This document shows, in pieces, positions 56,476 through 64,000 of a stretch of 64,000 nucleotides of DNA. A program made the position numbers and the translations under genes. Origin of the DNA: Planctomycetota bacterium (GTDB lineage Bacteria; Planctomycetota; UBA1135; JACQFD01). The stretch's first letter is position 1, and each line of letters begins with the position of its first letter. Under the pieces are notes generated by a model. It was not told where the DNA came from. It did no database searches and saw only the letters and a program-made list of their open reading frames with translations. The stretch covers positions 1-64,000 of the forward strand of contig JACQFD010000020.1 of NCBI GenBank assembly GCA_016200225.1, given 5' to 3'.

Positions 56476-57513
56476 ATGGCAAACAAACCAACCGCGTTCG
56501 ACTCCAACGCCGCCGCGCCGCGGGGCAGCGGCATCTTCGGTTTGCCGTTCGCGCCGGAAGAATCGCGAATTGTATTGATTCCCGTGCCGTTCGAAGCGAC
56601 GACGAGCTACGGCGGCGGCACGGCGCGCGGACCGCGGGCGATTCTCCAAGCGAGCAGACAGGTGGATTTGTATGATCATGAAACCGGGAAACCGTATGAA
56701 GCGGGAATTGCAATGCTGCGCGAATCGAGTCTTATCAAAAAGCTCAACGCGGAGGGAAAACGCGCGGCAAAACCGGTGATCGCGGCCGGCGGCGCGCACG
56801 ATCGTAAATTGATGAAATCCGCCGAAGCGGTGAACGCGGCCTGCGAAAAAATGAATACATTTGTAAAATCCGAAACGAAAAAATGGCTCGCGAAAGGCAA
56901 ACTCGTCGGCGTCGTCGGCGGCGACCATTCGACGCCGTTCGGCGCGATCGAAGCGCACGCGGAACAATATAAAAATCTCGGAATCTTACATTTCGACGCC
57001 CACGCCGACTTGCGCGAGGCGTACGAGGGATTCGCGTGGTCGCACGCGTCGATTTTACAGAACGTCGCCGCGCGGATTCCTAAGATTACAAAAATCGTGC
57101 AGGTCGGCGTCCGCGATTATTGTGAAGAGGAAGCCGCGCGCATCCGCGATTCGAACGGAAGAATCGAAACCTTCTTCATGCCCGATCTTTATCAACGCAA
57201 ATTCGCGGGAGCGCCGTGGTCGTCGATCGCGCACGAAATCGCCGCGCGCCTCCCTGAAAATGTTTATATTACATTCGACATCGACGGCCTCGACCAACCG
57301 CTCTGCCCGCACACCGGCACGCCCGTCCCCGGCGGATTACAATTTTACGAAGCGACCGCCGTCATTTCCGCCGTCGCCCGCTCCGGCCGCAAAATTGTAG
57401 GTTTCGATCTCAACGAAGTCGCGCCCGGGCCCCGGGGCGACGAATGGGACGCCAACGTCGGCGCGAGAATGTTATATAAATTGATCGGGTATGCGGCGAT
57501 GAGTCAAGATTAA
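56476..57513 (+). CDS. speB: agmatinase/arginase-family ureohydrolase
   Basis: The 345-residue protein has the binuclear manganese motifs GGDHS (148-152, His151), DAHAD (174-178) and DIDGLD (268-273). The substrate-side GGGTARGPRAI lies near the start. The C-terminal phrase VGFDLNEVAPGPRGDEWDANV is typical of the agmatinase branch. Length is about 40 over the family norm because of a charged insertion at about 85-140. It hydrolyses agmatine to putrescine and urea; a guanidino-acid ureohydrolase cannot be excluded. It starts 17 bp after the cyclophilin terminator. Confidence 0.85.
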   Translation: MANKPTAFDSNAAAPRGSGIFGLPFAPEESRIVLIPVPFEATTSYGGGTARGPRAILQASRQVDLYDHETGKPYEAGIAMLRESSLIKKLNAEGKRAAKPVIAAGGAHDRKLMKSAEAVNAACEKMNTFVKSETKKWLAKGKLVGVVGGDHSTPFGAIEAHAEQYKNLGILHFDAHADLREAYEGFAWSHASILQNVAARIPKITKIVQVGVRDYCEEEAARIRDSNGRIETFFMPDLYQRKFAGAPWSSIAHEIAARLPENVYITFDIDGLDQPLCPHTGTPVPGGLQFYEATAVISAVARSGRKIVGFDLNEVAPGPRGDEWDANVGARMLYKLIGYAAMSQD

Positions 57514-57598
57514 AGCAATAGACACCATAACTAATTCTGTTGCCAGAGCGGCGATTATCAGGACTCGTCGCCGCAGAAATGTTCAGGCCTGGATCCAG

Positions 57599-57853
57599 TT
57601 ACTTATATGCGTCTTTCCTTCTTGATAACGCAACAATTGTGATTTTACTATTATGTCGATCTATTCTATAGATGATCCTCCAGTCTGCTTTCTCCAGCTT
57701 GCGCAAGCCTTCAAAATCACCCTTTAACATTTCTCCATAGTCTGGAAATGTCCGAATGTTGTTTATTCCCTTATCTATCATTTTTTGCGTCTTTTCATTT
57801 TGGGAATCAAACACATTCTTTGCGCGCTCTGTCCACTCAATCGCGAAGGTCAC
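57599..57853 (-). CDS. RelE/ParE-family toxin
   Basis: The 84-residue protein fits the RelE/ParE fold: an N-terminal helix with AIEWTERAKNVFDSQNEKTQ, then GINNIRTFPDYGEMLKGDF and strands KADWRIIYRIDRHNSKITIVAL, ending RRKDAYK. RelE-like members cut mRNA at ribosomes and ParE-like ones poison gyrase; which applies here is not clear. The start overlaps the upstream antitoxin-candidate stop by four bases (ATGA). Bases 57661-57720 have 27 G/C of 60, clearly lower than the flanks. Confidence 0.8.
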   Translation of the reverse strand: MTFAIEWTERAKNVFDSQNEKTQKMIDKGINNIRTFPDYGEMLKGDFEGLRKLEKADWRIIYRIDRHNSKITIVALSRRKDAYK

Positions 57854-58077
57854 GGCTTCTTGCGAACTACTTCTTCGTCCGGAACGAGTCTTTGACTCGC
57901 CTCATCTCGCAAACCGGCTTCAATTTCAAATCGAAGTTCATCATCAATTATCTGAAAGTCGATCCGGCGAGTAGTGCTCCCCGACTCGTTTTTTGTTGTC
58001 CTTGTTATACGAAGATCCTCACGAATTTCATAATAGTGATTCGGCGTAGGTGGCGGCGGAACAGAAATTGGCGACAT
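57850..58077 (-). CDS. putative antitoxin of the RelE/ParE pair
   Basis: The 75-residue protein is polar and acidic (IREDLRITRT, DFQIIDDELRFEIEAGLRDE), with no clear helix-turn-helix. Its position directly upstream and overlap with the toxin gene are typical of type II antitoxins. The sequence alone does not identify the family. It is divergent in composition from the housekeeping genes around it. Confidence 0.6.
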   Translation of the reverse strand: MSPISVPPPPTPNHYYEIREDLRITRTTKNESGSTTRRIDFQIIDDELRFEIEAGLRDEASQRLVPDEEVVRKKP

Positions 58078-58089
58078 GTTAATGCCCTG

Positions 58090-58476
58090 TTATTTCGGCG
58101 TTTCCAAGTAGATATTGTAAGTGTCCATCTGAATCGAGTCAATTGTTAGCATGAATGTATACCTTCCAATAGCTTGCATTGGAAATTTGAATATTATGCA
58201 AATATTAAGCCATCCGCCCGACGGATTCGTGCTAAAGTCTGGCTCCATCATTGGAATTGTATCCATGCCGTTTGAATCCACCAAGCGAAGCGCAGCCTTA
58301 TGCGAACCGTGGTCTTTCGGATCAGCGAGAATTCTAACGACAAGTGTTCCCTCAATAAAAAATGGGGCGACTGCATCGGCTCTAAATGAGTATTTGTCGA
58401 TGCCGCATCGCAGCACGCTAAAGGTGGAATCTGGATGGTCCGAGAAGTGTTCGGCGAGTAACAGAAATGATTTCAC
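58090..58476 (-). CDS. DUF6941-like accessory protein
   Basis: The 128-residue protein resembles a family seen in accessory islands: FLLLAEHFSDHPDSTFSVLRCGIDKY at the start, then TLVVRILADPKDHGSHKAALRLVDSNG, and YTFMLTIDSIQMDTYNIYLE. It is a strand-rich fold of unknown function, resembling DUF6941 from memory. It ends 12 bp upstream of the antitoxin candidate on the same strand, so the three likely form one transcript and one mobile module. Confidence 0.6.
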   Translation of the reverse strand: MKSFLLLAEHFSDHPDSTFSVLRCGIDKYSFRADAVAPFFIEGTLVVRILADPKDHGSHKAALRLVDSNGMDTIPMMEPDFSTNPSGGWLNICIIFKFPMQAIGRYTFMLTIDSIQMDTYNIYLETPK

Positions 58477-58676
58477 GTGACTTTCAAATTAAGTCGCAAC
58501 TCGTAGACCTGTCAACCTCTCAAGTTCCTACGTCCCAAGTCAAGACGGCCAAAAACCGAGAAACCTCAAGCGCGACACTCCCGCCGACGCGCGACCGCGC
58601 CTCCGTGAGTCAAGTATGGGTCAAGTTACGGTCAAACAAGCGAACCCGAACAGCCGCGGCCGCGCCGGCTGCAAAA

Positions 58677-59249
58677 TTACAACAATTCCGTTTTCGTAAA
58701 CATCGGTTCGTAATTCAATCCCGCCGATGCAAAGACTTCTTTTCCGCCCATTTCGCGGTCGACGAGGGCGATCACGGCGATAATTGGACACTTCAATTCT
58801 TTCAACGCGTCGGCGGCCTGAATCGCGGAAGCGCCGGTCGAAACCACGTCCTCGACAATCACGACAGGTTCGCCCGGTTTGAGCGGACCTTCGATTAACT
58901 TTTGCGTTCCGTGTTTTTTGATATCTTTTCTTACTAAAAACGCGCGCAACGCCGACGCGCGGCGCCCTTCCCGGAATTCGCGCGCGGAGACAACGGCCAC
59001 GGCCGCGGCGATGGGATCCGCGCCCATCGTCAGTCCGCCGACGGCGGCCACGCGGCGCGTGCCGATTTGTTCGAGAATCGCCTCGCCCACCGCGAGCGCC
59101 CCCTCGCCGTCGAGCGTCACGAGCCGCCCGTCGATGTAATAATTACTTTTCTGGCCCGAACTCAACACGAACTCGCCCCGCATTACCGCGCGTTCGCGCA
59201 GAAGTTCGAGCAGGCGCTGCTGTTTGTCCGTCCTGGAAACCGTGGTCAT
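58677..59249 (-). CDS. pyrE: orotate phosphoribosyltransferase
   Basis: The 190-residue product has the PRPP-binding motif VVIVEDVVSTGAS (129-141). OPRT features are FVLSSGQKSNYYIDGRLVTL, AVGGLTMGADPIAAAVA, and VRKDIKKHGTQKLIEG with catalytic-loop Lys residues. It makes orotidine 5'-phosphate in pyrimidine synthesis. ATG 59249 is preferred to the ATG 12 codons upstream, because the family starts near TTVSRTDKQ. It stands alone between the toxin island and the divergent DUF2961 gene. Confidence 0.92.
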   Translation of the reverse strand: MTTVSRTDKQQRLLELLRERAVMRGEFVLSSGQKSNYYIDGRLVTLDGEGALAVGEAILEQIGTRRVAAVGGLTMGADPIAAAVAVVSAREFREGRRASALRAFLVRKDIKKHGTQKLIEGPLKPGEPVVIVEDVVSTGASAIQAADALKELKCPIIAVIALVDREMGGKEVFASAGLNYEPMFTKTELL

Positions 59250-59320
59250 GTCGTAGCTCGCATGCGTACAAAAGGGGCCCGGCATCGTACGATGACGCGA
59301 CCACGTTCACAGGACCCATC

Positions 59321-60316
59321 GTGCGCCTAACGAATTTTCCCCTTCTGCTCGCGCTCATTGCCGCGACTTTCGGCTGCGCTTCCAAACAAAGCGATCTGCC
59401 GGGAATCGAACTCGCGCGTCTAAAGCACTACCGCAGTGCGCGCGTTTCGTCGACGGATCCGACGGGCGGCAATGCCGACTATCGCGCAGTCGAACCCGGC
59501 GAAACGCTCGTCCTCGCCGACATCGACGGGCCCGGAGCCATCACACATCTTTGGTTCACGTTCGGACCTAAAGAAAAACGAAATCAACTGATCCTGCGCG
59601 CGTACTGGGATAACGAACCGACGCCGTCGATCGCCGCTCCGCTCGGCGTTTTCTTCGGCGCGGGACACGCCGACGGCCGCGTTCCTTTTTATAATAATGC
59701 GTATTTTGATATTTCGCCGCAGCTCGGCCTCAATTGTCATTTACCGATGCCTTTTCGCGCGCACGCGAAACTAACGCTGACGAATATATCAAAAGAAAAA
59801 TTCGGCAGCGTTTATTATTATGTCGACTACGTGCAGGCCGCCGTCCCGCCCGACGCGGCTTATCTGTGCGCTAATTATCAATCGGAAAATCCTTGCAAGA
59901 TCGGCGGCGATTATATTTTTGCCGAGGGAACGGGCGAGGGCCACATCGTCGGCGTCCATCTTGCCGTCGAAGCCAATGCCGACGGCTGGTGGGGCGAAGG
60001 CGACGATAAAATTACAATTGACGGCGTCCCGATCATGCAGGGGACCGGCACGGAAGACTACTTCTGCGGCGCATGGGATTTCGGCGCCGAACACGCCGGT
60101 TTGTATCAAGGATCGCCTCGTCTCGAACCGGAAAAGAAGGGCGCGAAACACGACGTGTACCGTTTTTACAGATTGGATCCGATTCCGTTTCATAAGAATT
60201 TCCGATACGCCATCGAACACGGCCACGCGAACGACCGCGCCGACGCGTGGGCAAGCGTGGCGTATTGGTATCAAATGGCGCCGCACGCCCCGGTGAACGA
60301 TCCGTGGAAGCGCTGA
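59321..60316 (+). CDS. DUF2961 lipoprotein
   Basis: The 331-residue product starts with GTG. A lipoprotein signal peptide (LLLALIAATFGC) has the lipidated Cys near residue 19. DUF2961 features: GETLVLADIDGPGAITHLWF, YWDNEPTPSIAAPLGVFFGAG, FDISPQLGLNCHLPMPF, and the GTGTEDYFCGAWDFG region followed by GLYQGSPR. Family members include enzymes acting on fructan- or furanose-type glycans, so it may be an outer glycan hydrolase; this is inference. It precedes the thioredoxin-fold pair on the same strand. Confidence 0.82.
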   Translation: MRLTNFPLLLALIAATFGCASKQSDLPGIELARLKHYRSARVSSTDPTGGNADYRAVEPGETLVLADIDGPGAITHLWFTFGPKEKRNQLILRAYWDNEPTPSIAAPLGVFFGAGHADGRVPFYNNAYFDISPQLGLNCHLPMPFRAHAKLTLTNISKEKFGSVYYYVDYVQAAVPPDAAYLCANYQSENPCKIGGDYIFAEGTGEGHIVGVHLAVEANADGWWGEGDDKITIDGVPIMQGTGTEDYFCGAWDFGAEHAGLYQGSPRLEPEKKGAKHDVYRFYRLDPIPFHKNFRYAIEHGHANDRADAWASVAYWYQMAPHAPVNDPWKR

Positions 60317-60353
60317 TCTCTCTTATTTACAATACTGATTATTAAATAATTTA

Positions 60354-61883
60354 ATGAAATTCATCGCAATTATCGTTGCAACAATTCTCGGCGCCCAGAA
60401 CCCCGCGCCCGCGCCGGGATCGCAGGATCCGCCGATTCCGGGGCCGCCGATTCCATTGAAGTTGCAGCCGACGACGCGGCCATCGGCCTTGGTACCCGTA
60501 GAAGAGTTACAAAAGAGGCTCGACGCGAAGTTGCAATCGGAATTCTTAAAGAAGCTTCCATGGCTGACGGAATACGAAAAAGCCGTCGAGGAAAGTAAGA
60601 AATCCGGAAAATTAGTATTTGCGTACTTCACGCGGTCGGACGTCGACTACGCGGCGTGCCGCATCATGGAAACGGGCGCGCTGCTCGAACCGGCATTCGC
60701 GGATTTTGCGAAAGACTACGTTCTTTTTTGTCATGTCACGACGCAAATAAAGGATCGAAAAGGCGAGAATCTCCTGCGCGAGAAAAACGGCGCCGGATAT
60801 CCGAGCATCATGTTCCTCGACGAGAATGGTAATACCGTTTTCAGACACAACGGAGTCCGCACGGTCGAGGCATTCGCGGCGAGCGGCAAATCGGCGGCCG
60901 TTTTTTATGAATTACAAAAAAGGGCGGCGAACGGCGACGCGGCCGCGAAAGTCGAATTGATACTAAAACAAGTCGACGCAAGTGTCGTTCACACGACCCA
61001 AGCCGCGATGCAATTGAAAGATCTGAAGGGTCTGCCCGCGGAACTACAAAAAAAGGCGGGCGAAATCGTATTCGAGGCCGAGATCGAGGAATTGTATCGA
61101 TCTTCAATCAATAAAGAACAGGAAACGGCCGCGGCGGCGCAGAAAGTACTCGAGTGGTACGATAACAAACGGATTCCCGAACGCGAGCGCGCCCAGAGTT
61201 TTTACTTCGGCATTTTGTTACAATACGGGAGGCAGCGCAAAGACGCCAAAATCTTCGAGCTCGCCATCGTCGAACAGGAAAAAATCTGGGCCGGCGATCC
61301 CAAGCGAAAGAACAACGTGCTTTCGCTCCGAAACGAGCTCGATCATATCAAAAAAACAGTTCGCGCCGGGGAATTGAAGACGAAGGCGGACGCGGGCGAC
61401 AAGTCCGTCGCCAAAGAATTATTATTATTACAACTGGACTTGCAACAGATCACGTTCGACGACGCGACGGCCAAAATTAAGGAAGTCGGCGAATTCTCCG
61501 CCGAGGAAAGAGCGAAGCTCGACGACTACATGTCCGATCTCGAGGTTCGGGATCTCACGGGCTCCGTGCGCAGCAAGGAGACGATGATCGCCGCCGGAAA
61601 ACGCGCGCTCAAGATGGTCGAGGAAAAGCGAATTCCGCAGCGCCTCGACGCCTACCAGCGCTTTTGGGTGTTTATTATTAATTATGCGGCGAACAGCGGC
61701 GACGAAGAGGCATTGAAAACCTCCAGCGCCAACATTCGCGAAAAAATGGCAAAACTTTCCGATCGCCCCGAAGAACAACAACAACTGCAGCCGATTTTGT
61801 TAATGGCCGAACGCCGTTACGACGAAACGGTTCGGAAGAATCATCCGAACGCTCCGCCCGCGAGCCAGCCGGAAAAAAAATAA
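60354..61883 (+). CDS. exported thioredoxin-fold protein, Sec-lacking paralogue
   Basis: The 509-residue protein has a short signal (MKFIAIIVATILG) and a Pro-rich linker. A thioredoxin-fold domain (about 60-195) includes KKSGKLVFAYFTRSDVDY and CRIMETGAL, then DYVLFCHVTTQ and the PSIMFLDENGNTVF strand. The usual CxxC is replaced by Tyr99-Ala-Ala-Cys102. A long helical Glu/Lys-rich region (200-500) follows. It aligns closely with the next gene, which has UGA at the Tyr99 position. The single remaining Cys argues against a normal thiol-disulfide role. Confidence 0.75.
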   Translation: MKFIAIIVATILGAQNPAPAPGSQDPPIPGPPIPLKLQPTTRPSALVPVEELQKRLDAKLQSEFLKKLPWLTEYEKAVEESKKSGKLVFAYFTRSDVDYAACRIMETGALLEPAFADFAKDYVLFCHVTTQIKDRKGENLLREKNGAGYPSIMFLDENGNTVFRHNGVRTVEAFAASGKSAAVFYELQKRAANGDAAAKVELILKQVDASVVHTTQAAMQLKDLKGLPAELQKKAGEIVFEAEIEELYRSSINKEQETAAAAQKVLEWYDNKRIPERERAQSFYFGILLQYGRQRKDAKIFELAIVEQEKIWAGDPKRKNNVLSLRNELDHIKKTVRAGELKTKADAGDKSVAKELLLLQLDLQQITFDDATAKIKEVGEFSAEERAKLDDYMSDLEVRDLTGSVRSKETMIAAGKRALKMVEEKRIPQRLDAYQRFWVFIINYAANSGDEEALKTSSANIREKMAKLSDRPEEQQQLQPILLMAERRYDETVRKNHPNAPPASQPEKK

Positions 61884-61931
61884 GTGTAATTTTCCATCGT
61901 TAATTTCATTTTCTCCAACCCTTTTCTTAAC

Positions 61932-62957
61932 ATGAAACGATACCTCCTCGCAGCGCTCGCCGCCGCGGCTCTCGGCGGAAGTTCGCTGGCGCAAGACGCG
62001 CCCGCGCCGCTGCCAAAGAAAGCCCCGGCAAACGCCGCACCCACCACCGACGACCTCAAAAAGAAATATGAGGATAAACTCGCGCAGCCTTTCTTAAAAC
62101 TCGCCCCGTGGATCACGGATTATGATAAAGCGCGGGAAGAATCCAAAAAATCCGGCAAGCCGATTTTTGGATATTTCTCGCGCTCGTACGCGTATTGACC
62201 CCCTTGTCATGCAGTGGAGAACGGTGCGTTCTCCAAAGAAGATTTTGCGAAGTGGGGAAAGGACTATGTCCTCTTCTGTCATATCACGACGCATATTCCG
62301 GATATGAAGTATGATAATTTATTAACGAAAGTCGGCGGTCAGGGATTCCCGCACATGGTTTTCATGGATCAGGACGGCGAAGTGCTTGCAACCCATGAAG
62401 GCGCGCGCGAGCCGGCCGCATTCGAAAAGTCGGGCGCGGCGGCGCGCGAGTCGGCGAAACTTAAACAAAAAGCGGCCGGCGGCGACGTCGCGGCGAAGTT
62501 CGAGTGGACCTGCCGACAGATGGAAGCCGGAACGCTCGCGGTCGATGCTGGAAAGAGTAAAATTAAAGAAATCGGCAAGTTGACGGCCGACCAGCAAAAA
62601 CGCTTCGATTCTTTATTGTTCGATGCCGGCATCAATGAAATGTTCGCGGGAATCAATTCCCAGGAAAAATTCACCGAAGTCGGCAAGAAATGCCTCGATT
62701 ATCTTAAAGAAAAGAAAATTCCCAAATCCGACAACGCATTTGATAATTTTATTAACGGCTGTTTCGGATACGCGGACAGCAAGAAAGACGCGGACGGATT
62801 TGGAATGTCGATCAAAGCTTTGCGCGATCGAAAGGGCGACGAGGCCGATTACAAACCAATCTTTGAGAATCTCGAGAAACACCTCGCTGAATTGAAAGGC
62901 GGAGGCGAGAAGAAAGACGACGCCCCCGAGAAGAAAGACAAAAAGGACGGAAAATAG
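61932..62957 (+). CDS. candidate selenoprotein: exported thioredoxin-fold protein with Sec-Pro-Pro-Cys
   Basis: One frame runs 342 codons from ATG 61932 to the TAG-type stop at 62955-62957, broken only by TGA at 62196-62198 (codon 89). Before it: signal peptide (RYLLAALAAAALGGSSLAQ), a helix and the strand PIFGYFSRSYAY. After it: PPCHAVENGAFSKEDFAKW, DYVLFCHITTH, FPHMVFMDQDGEV, then helices. The UGA falls exactly at the first redox position of a CPPC motif, giving Sec89-Pro-Pro-Cys92. The paralogue upstream has Tyr-Ala-Ala-Cys. A SECIS-like hairpin follows the UGA. Read without recoding, it would be an 88-residue fragment plus a separate 247-residue frame starting at 62214. The Sec reading explains both motif and hairpin. 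Confidence 0.78.
62215..62235 (+). promoter_or_regulatory. bacterial SECIS-like hairpin inside the coding region
   Basis: Stem TGGAGAAC (62215-62222) pairs perfectly with GTTCTCCA (62228-62235); the loop is GGTGC (62223-62227). The loop begins 24 nt after the UGA (62196-62198). Bacterial SECIS elements lie close downstream of UGA with about 16-37 nt to the apical loop and a G among its first two bases. Both rules hold. The paralogous gene shows no such stem at the equivalent place. Confidence 0.72.
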
Positions 62958-62985
62958 CGGCCGCCCATTTCGTCTTTTGTAAATT

Positions 62986-63019
62986 AAAGGCCCCGGACGT
63001 TTGACGCCCGGGGCCTTTT
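62986..63019 (+). terminator. intrinsic terminator after the selenoprotein candidate
   Basis: Stem AAAGGCCCCGG/CCGGGGCCTTT with an 11-nt loop followed by T, 28 nt after the stop. Intact termination argues for a live gene. Confidence 0.88.
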
Positions 63020-63164
63020 GTTAATGATGGCCGCCGCATGATTCGCGGCGAAACACGCCAACGTCATTTTTGTTCCCTTGCGCGTCAATTTCGGGGTCTT
63101 GCGCCGCGGTACGGGGTTCGCAGTTGCACGTGTTGGGCACTCACGCCCTCTCACACTTACTGCC

Positions 63165-63608
63165 ATGAAGATCAGCGACCTCTGCGGACAAGACTTTGTA
63201 ATTGGAACCGGACCGGAAATGACCATCCGAGCGGCGGCTGAACGCATGGCTGAAGAGGGCGTGGGATGCCTTGTTGTGGTTGAAAGGACAGGTGCAGTGG
63301 CTGGAGTTATTACAGATCGTGACATCGTCGTCCGCGTCGTTGCCGAAGGTCAGAACCCTGACTCAACGCGCGTCGCGGACGCGATGTCCGAACCGCCGGT
63401 GACCATTTCGCACACCGCCAACGTGGAGGAAGCCGCGAGTCTCATGCGCGAGACCGGCGTCCGCCGCCTGCCGGTGATCGATCGACATGGAAAAGCCGTC
63501 GCCGTGGTGAGCCTCGATGATTTGTTAATCGCGGCGAGCACGGAAATTCACGACCTCGCGGAAGTTGTTAATTCCGCGAGGCGCACCACCCGGGAACCTC
63601 AGTCTTGA
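63165..63608 (+). CDS. tandem CBS-domain protein
   Basis: From ATG 63165 (MKISDLCGQ) the product has 147 residues with two CBS motifs. The first is TIRAAAERMAEEGVGCLVVV then GVITDRDIVVRVVAEG. The second is TISHTANVEEAASLMRETGV then RRLPVIDRHGKAVAVVSLDDL. CBS pairs bind adenosyl nucleotides such as AMP or ATP and here have no attached effector domain. The frame is open upstream, but no family residues are added. A second CBS gene follows immediately. Confidence 0.88.
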   Translation: MKISDLCGQDFVIGTGPEMTIRAAAERMAEEGVGCLVVVERTGAVAGVITDRDIVVRVVAEGQNPDSTRVADAMSEPPVTISHTANVEEAASLMRETGVRRLPVIDRHGKAVAVVSLDDLLIAASTEIHDLAEVVNSARRTTREPQS

Positions 63609-63619
63609 AACCCCACTCG

Positions 63620-64000
63620 ATGAACTCCCGCCATGATCGAAATATAGATTTCGCGAAATCCATGTCTTTATATCGAAATAGTAACGAATCCCCTGCGCCG
63701 CAACCCCACGGAGGCGGCGACGGCGAACCGGCGCGGAGAATAACAATTCTCCGTGCGCGCGATCTCATGGAACGCGGCGTTCGAACGGTCGAGCCCGAAA
63801 CAACAATTGCAAGACTCGTCGAAGTCTTTGATGAAGAAGGCGTCAGCGGACTTCCGGTTATTGATAGTAAAGACAAGCTCGTCGGTGTTGTTACAAAAAC
63901 CGACATGGCGCGCGCGTACGCCGAAGCCGCCGAGGAAGGCGAACCGCGGCCCGACGGCACCCTCTACGATCTCGAAGACGAAGAGGCGCTCGAACTCGAA
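63620..64000 (+). CDS. CBS-domain protein (partial, runs off the window)
   Basis: An open frame from ATG 63620 (or ATG 63662) continues past the end. After a Gly/Pro-rich lead, a CBS motif is seen: ARDLMERGVRTVEPETTIAR, VEVFDEEGVSGLPVIDSK and KLVGVVTKTDMARAYAEA. An acidic segment DLEDEEALELE follows. It starts 11 bp after the first CBS gene, so the two are a cotranscribed pair. The rest of the second CBS motif is outside the window. Confidence 0.8.
   Translation, partial: MNSRHDRNIDFAKSMSLYRNSNESPAPQPHGGGDGEPARRITILRARDLMERGVRTVEPETTIARLVEVFDEEGVSGLPVIDSKDKLVGVVTKTDMARAYAEAAEEGEPRPDGTLYDLEDEEALELE

Noticed and set aside
61932..62198. Pseudogene explanation for the premature TGA
   Set aside because: Only one stop interrupts the frame, codon use stays normal on both sides, the terminator is intact, and the stop falls precisely at a CxxC position with a SECIS-like element. 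Not excluded until the genome is checked for selenocysteine machinery.
62214..62957. A separate 247-codon gene starting with GTG at 62214
   Set aside because: It is in the same frame as the preceding 88 codons, begins inside the thioredoxin fold and inside the hairpin, and has no ribosome-binding site. The continuous Sec-containing reading is more economical.

Overview
The window is GC-rich bacterial chromosome with short intergenic gaps, intrinsic terminators and many exported or membrane proteins. The gene content suggests a deep-branching environmental bacterium, most likely Planctomycetota or a relative. The pointers are an SBBP-repeat protein with a Cys-containing tail, a DUF2961 protein, a SWIB-domain protein, futalosine-route menaquinone synthesis (MqnE), several ECF sigma modules and thioredoxin-fold exported proteins. 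This placement is an inference from gene content; no rRNA is present.

Layout. 1-4 kb: lower-GC accessory edge with a TauD/TfdA-type oxygenase and an exported protein carrying two DTG motifs and a PDZ domain. 4-7.2 kb: XerC/D recombinase, divergent from a pabB-pabC folate pair. 7.3-17.8 kb: exported or membrane unknowns, then xseA, a membrane protein, xseB, ispA, dxs and nadK in one direction. 17.9-20.6 kb: two tandem 426-codon exported proteins built of three repeats. 20.7-25 kb: PrsW-type protease, then GAF, mqnE, a membrane protein and a ROK kinase. 25-29.3 kb: copper-type P-type ATPase and an SPFH protein. 29.3-31.7 kb: sugar ABC permease and binding protein behind a noncoding leader. 31.7-34.6 kb: SBBP-repeat protein. 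34.9-37.3 kb: ECF sigma, putative anti-sigma and PDZ protein. 37.4-42.4 kb: two methyltransferases, sixA, a beta-helix/PKD protein and a membrane protein. 42.4-46.1 kb (minus strand): tRNA-His, hisS and hutH. 46.2-52.9 kb: GT-C-like membrane protein, class I aldolase, a second ECF sigma/FecR module, M23 peptidase and SWIB protein. 53.2-57.5 kb: di-iron ferritin-like protein, M19 dipeptidase, cyclophilin and agmatinase. 57.6-58.5 kb: low-GC toxin-antitoxin island. 58.7-64 kb: pyrE, DUF2961 protein, two thioredoxin-fold paralogues and two CBS-domain genes.

Two observations stand out. First, the second thioredoxin-fold paralogue (61932-62957) is interrupted by one in-frame UGA. That codon sits exactly at the first redox position of a would-be CPPC motif and is followed, 24 nt later, by a perfect 8-bp hairpin with a GG-starting loop. 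This is the expected layout of a bacterial selenocysteine site. Second, tRNA-His lacks the near-universal encoded G-1:C73 and instead has U72, A73 and U20a. It lies immediately upstream of a HisRS of the divergent alphaproteobacterial (Caulobacter-like) type. The two look like a matched, non-canonical synthetase/tRNA pair. The hisS gene also contains an internal low-GC segment.

Across the long GC-rich genes, rare A/T-ending codons (TTA, ATA, GTA, CTA, ACA) come in runs, giving recurring words such as TTGTTACAA and ATATTA. This deserves a statistical test.
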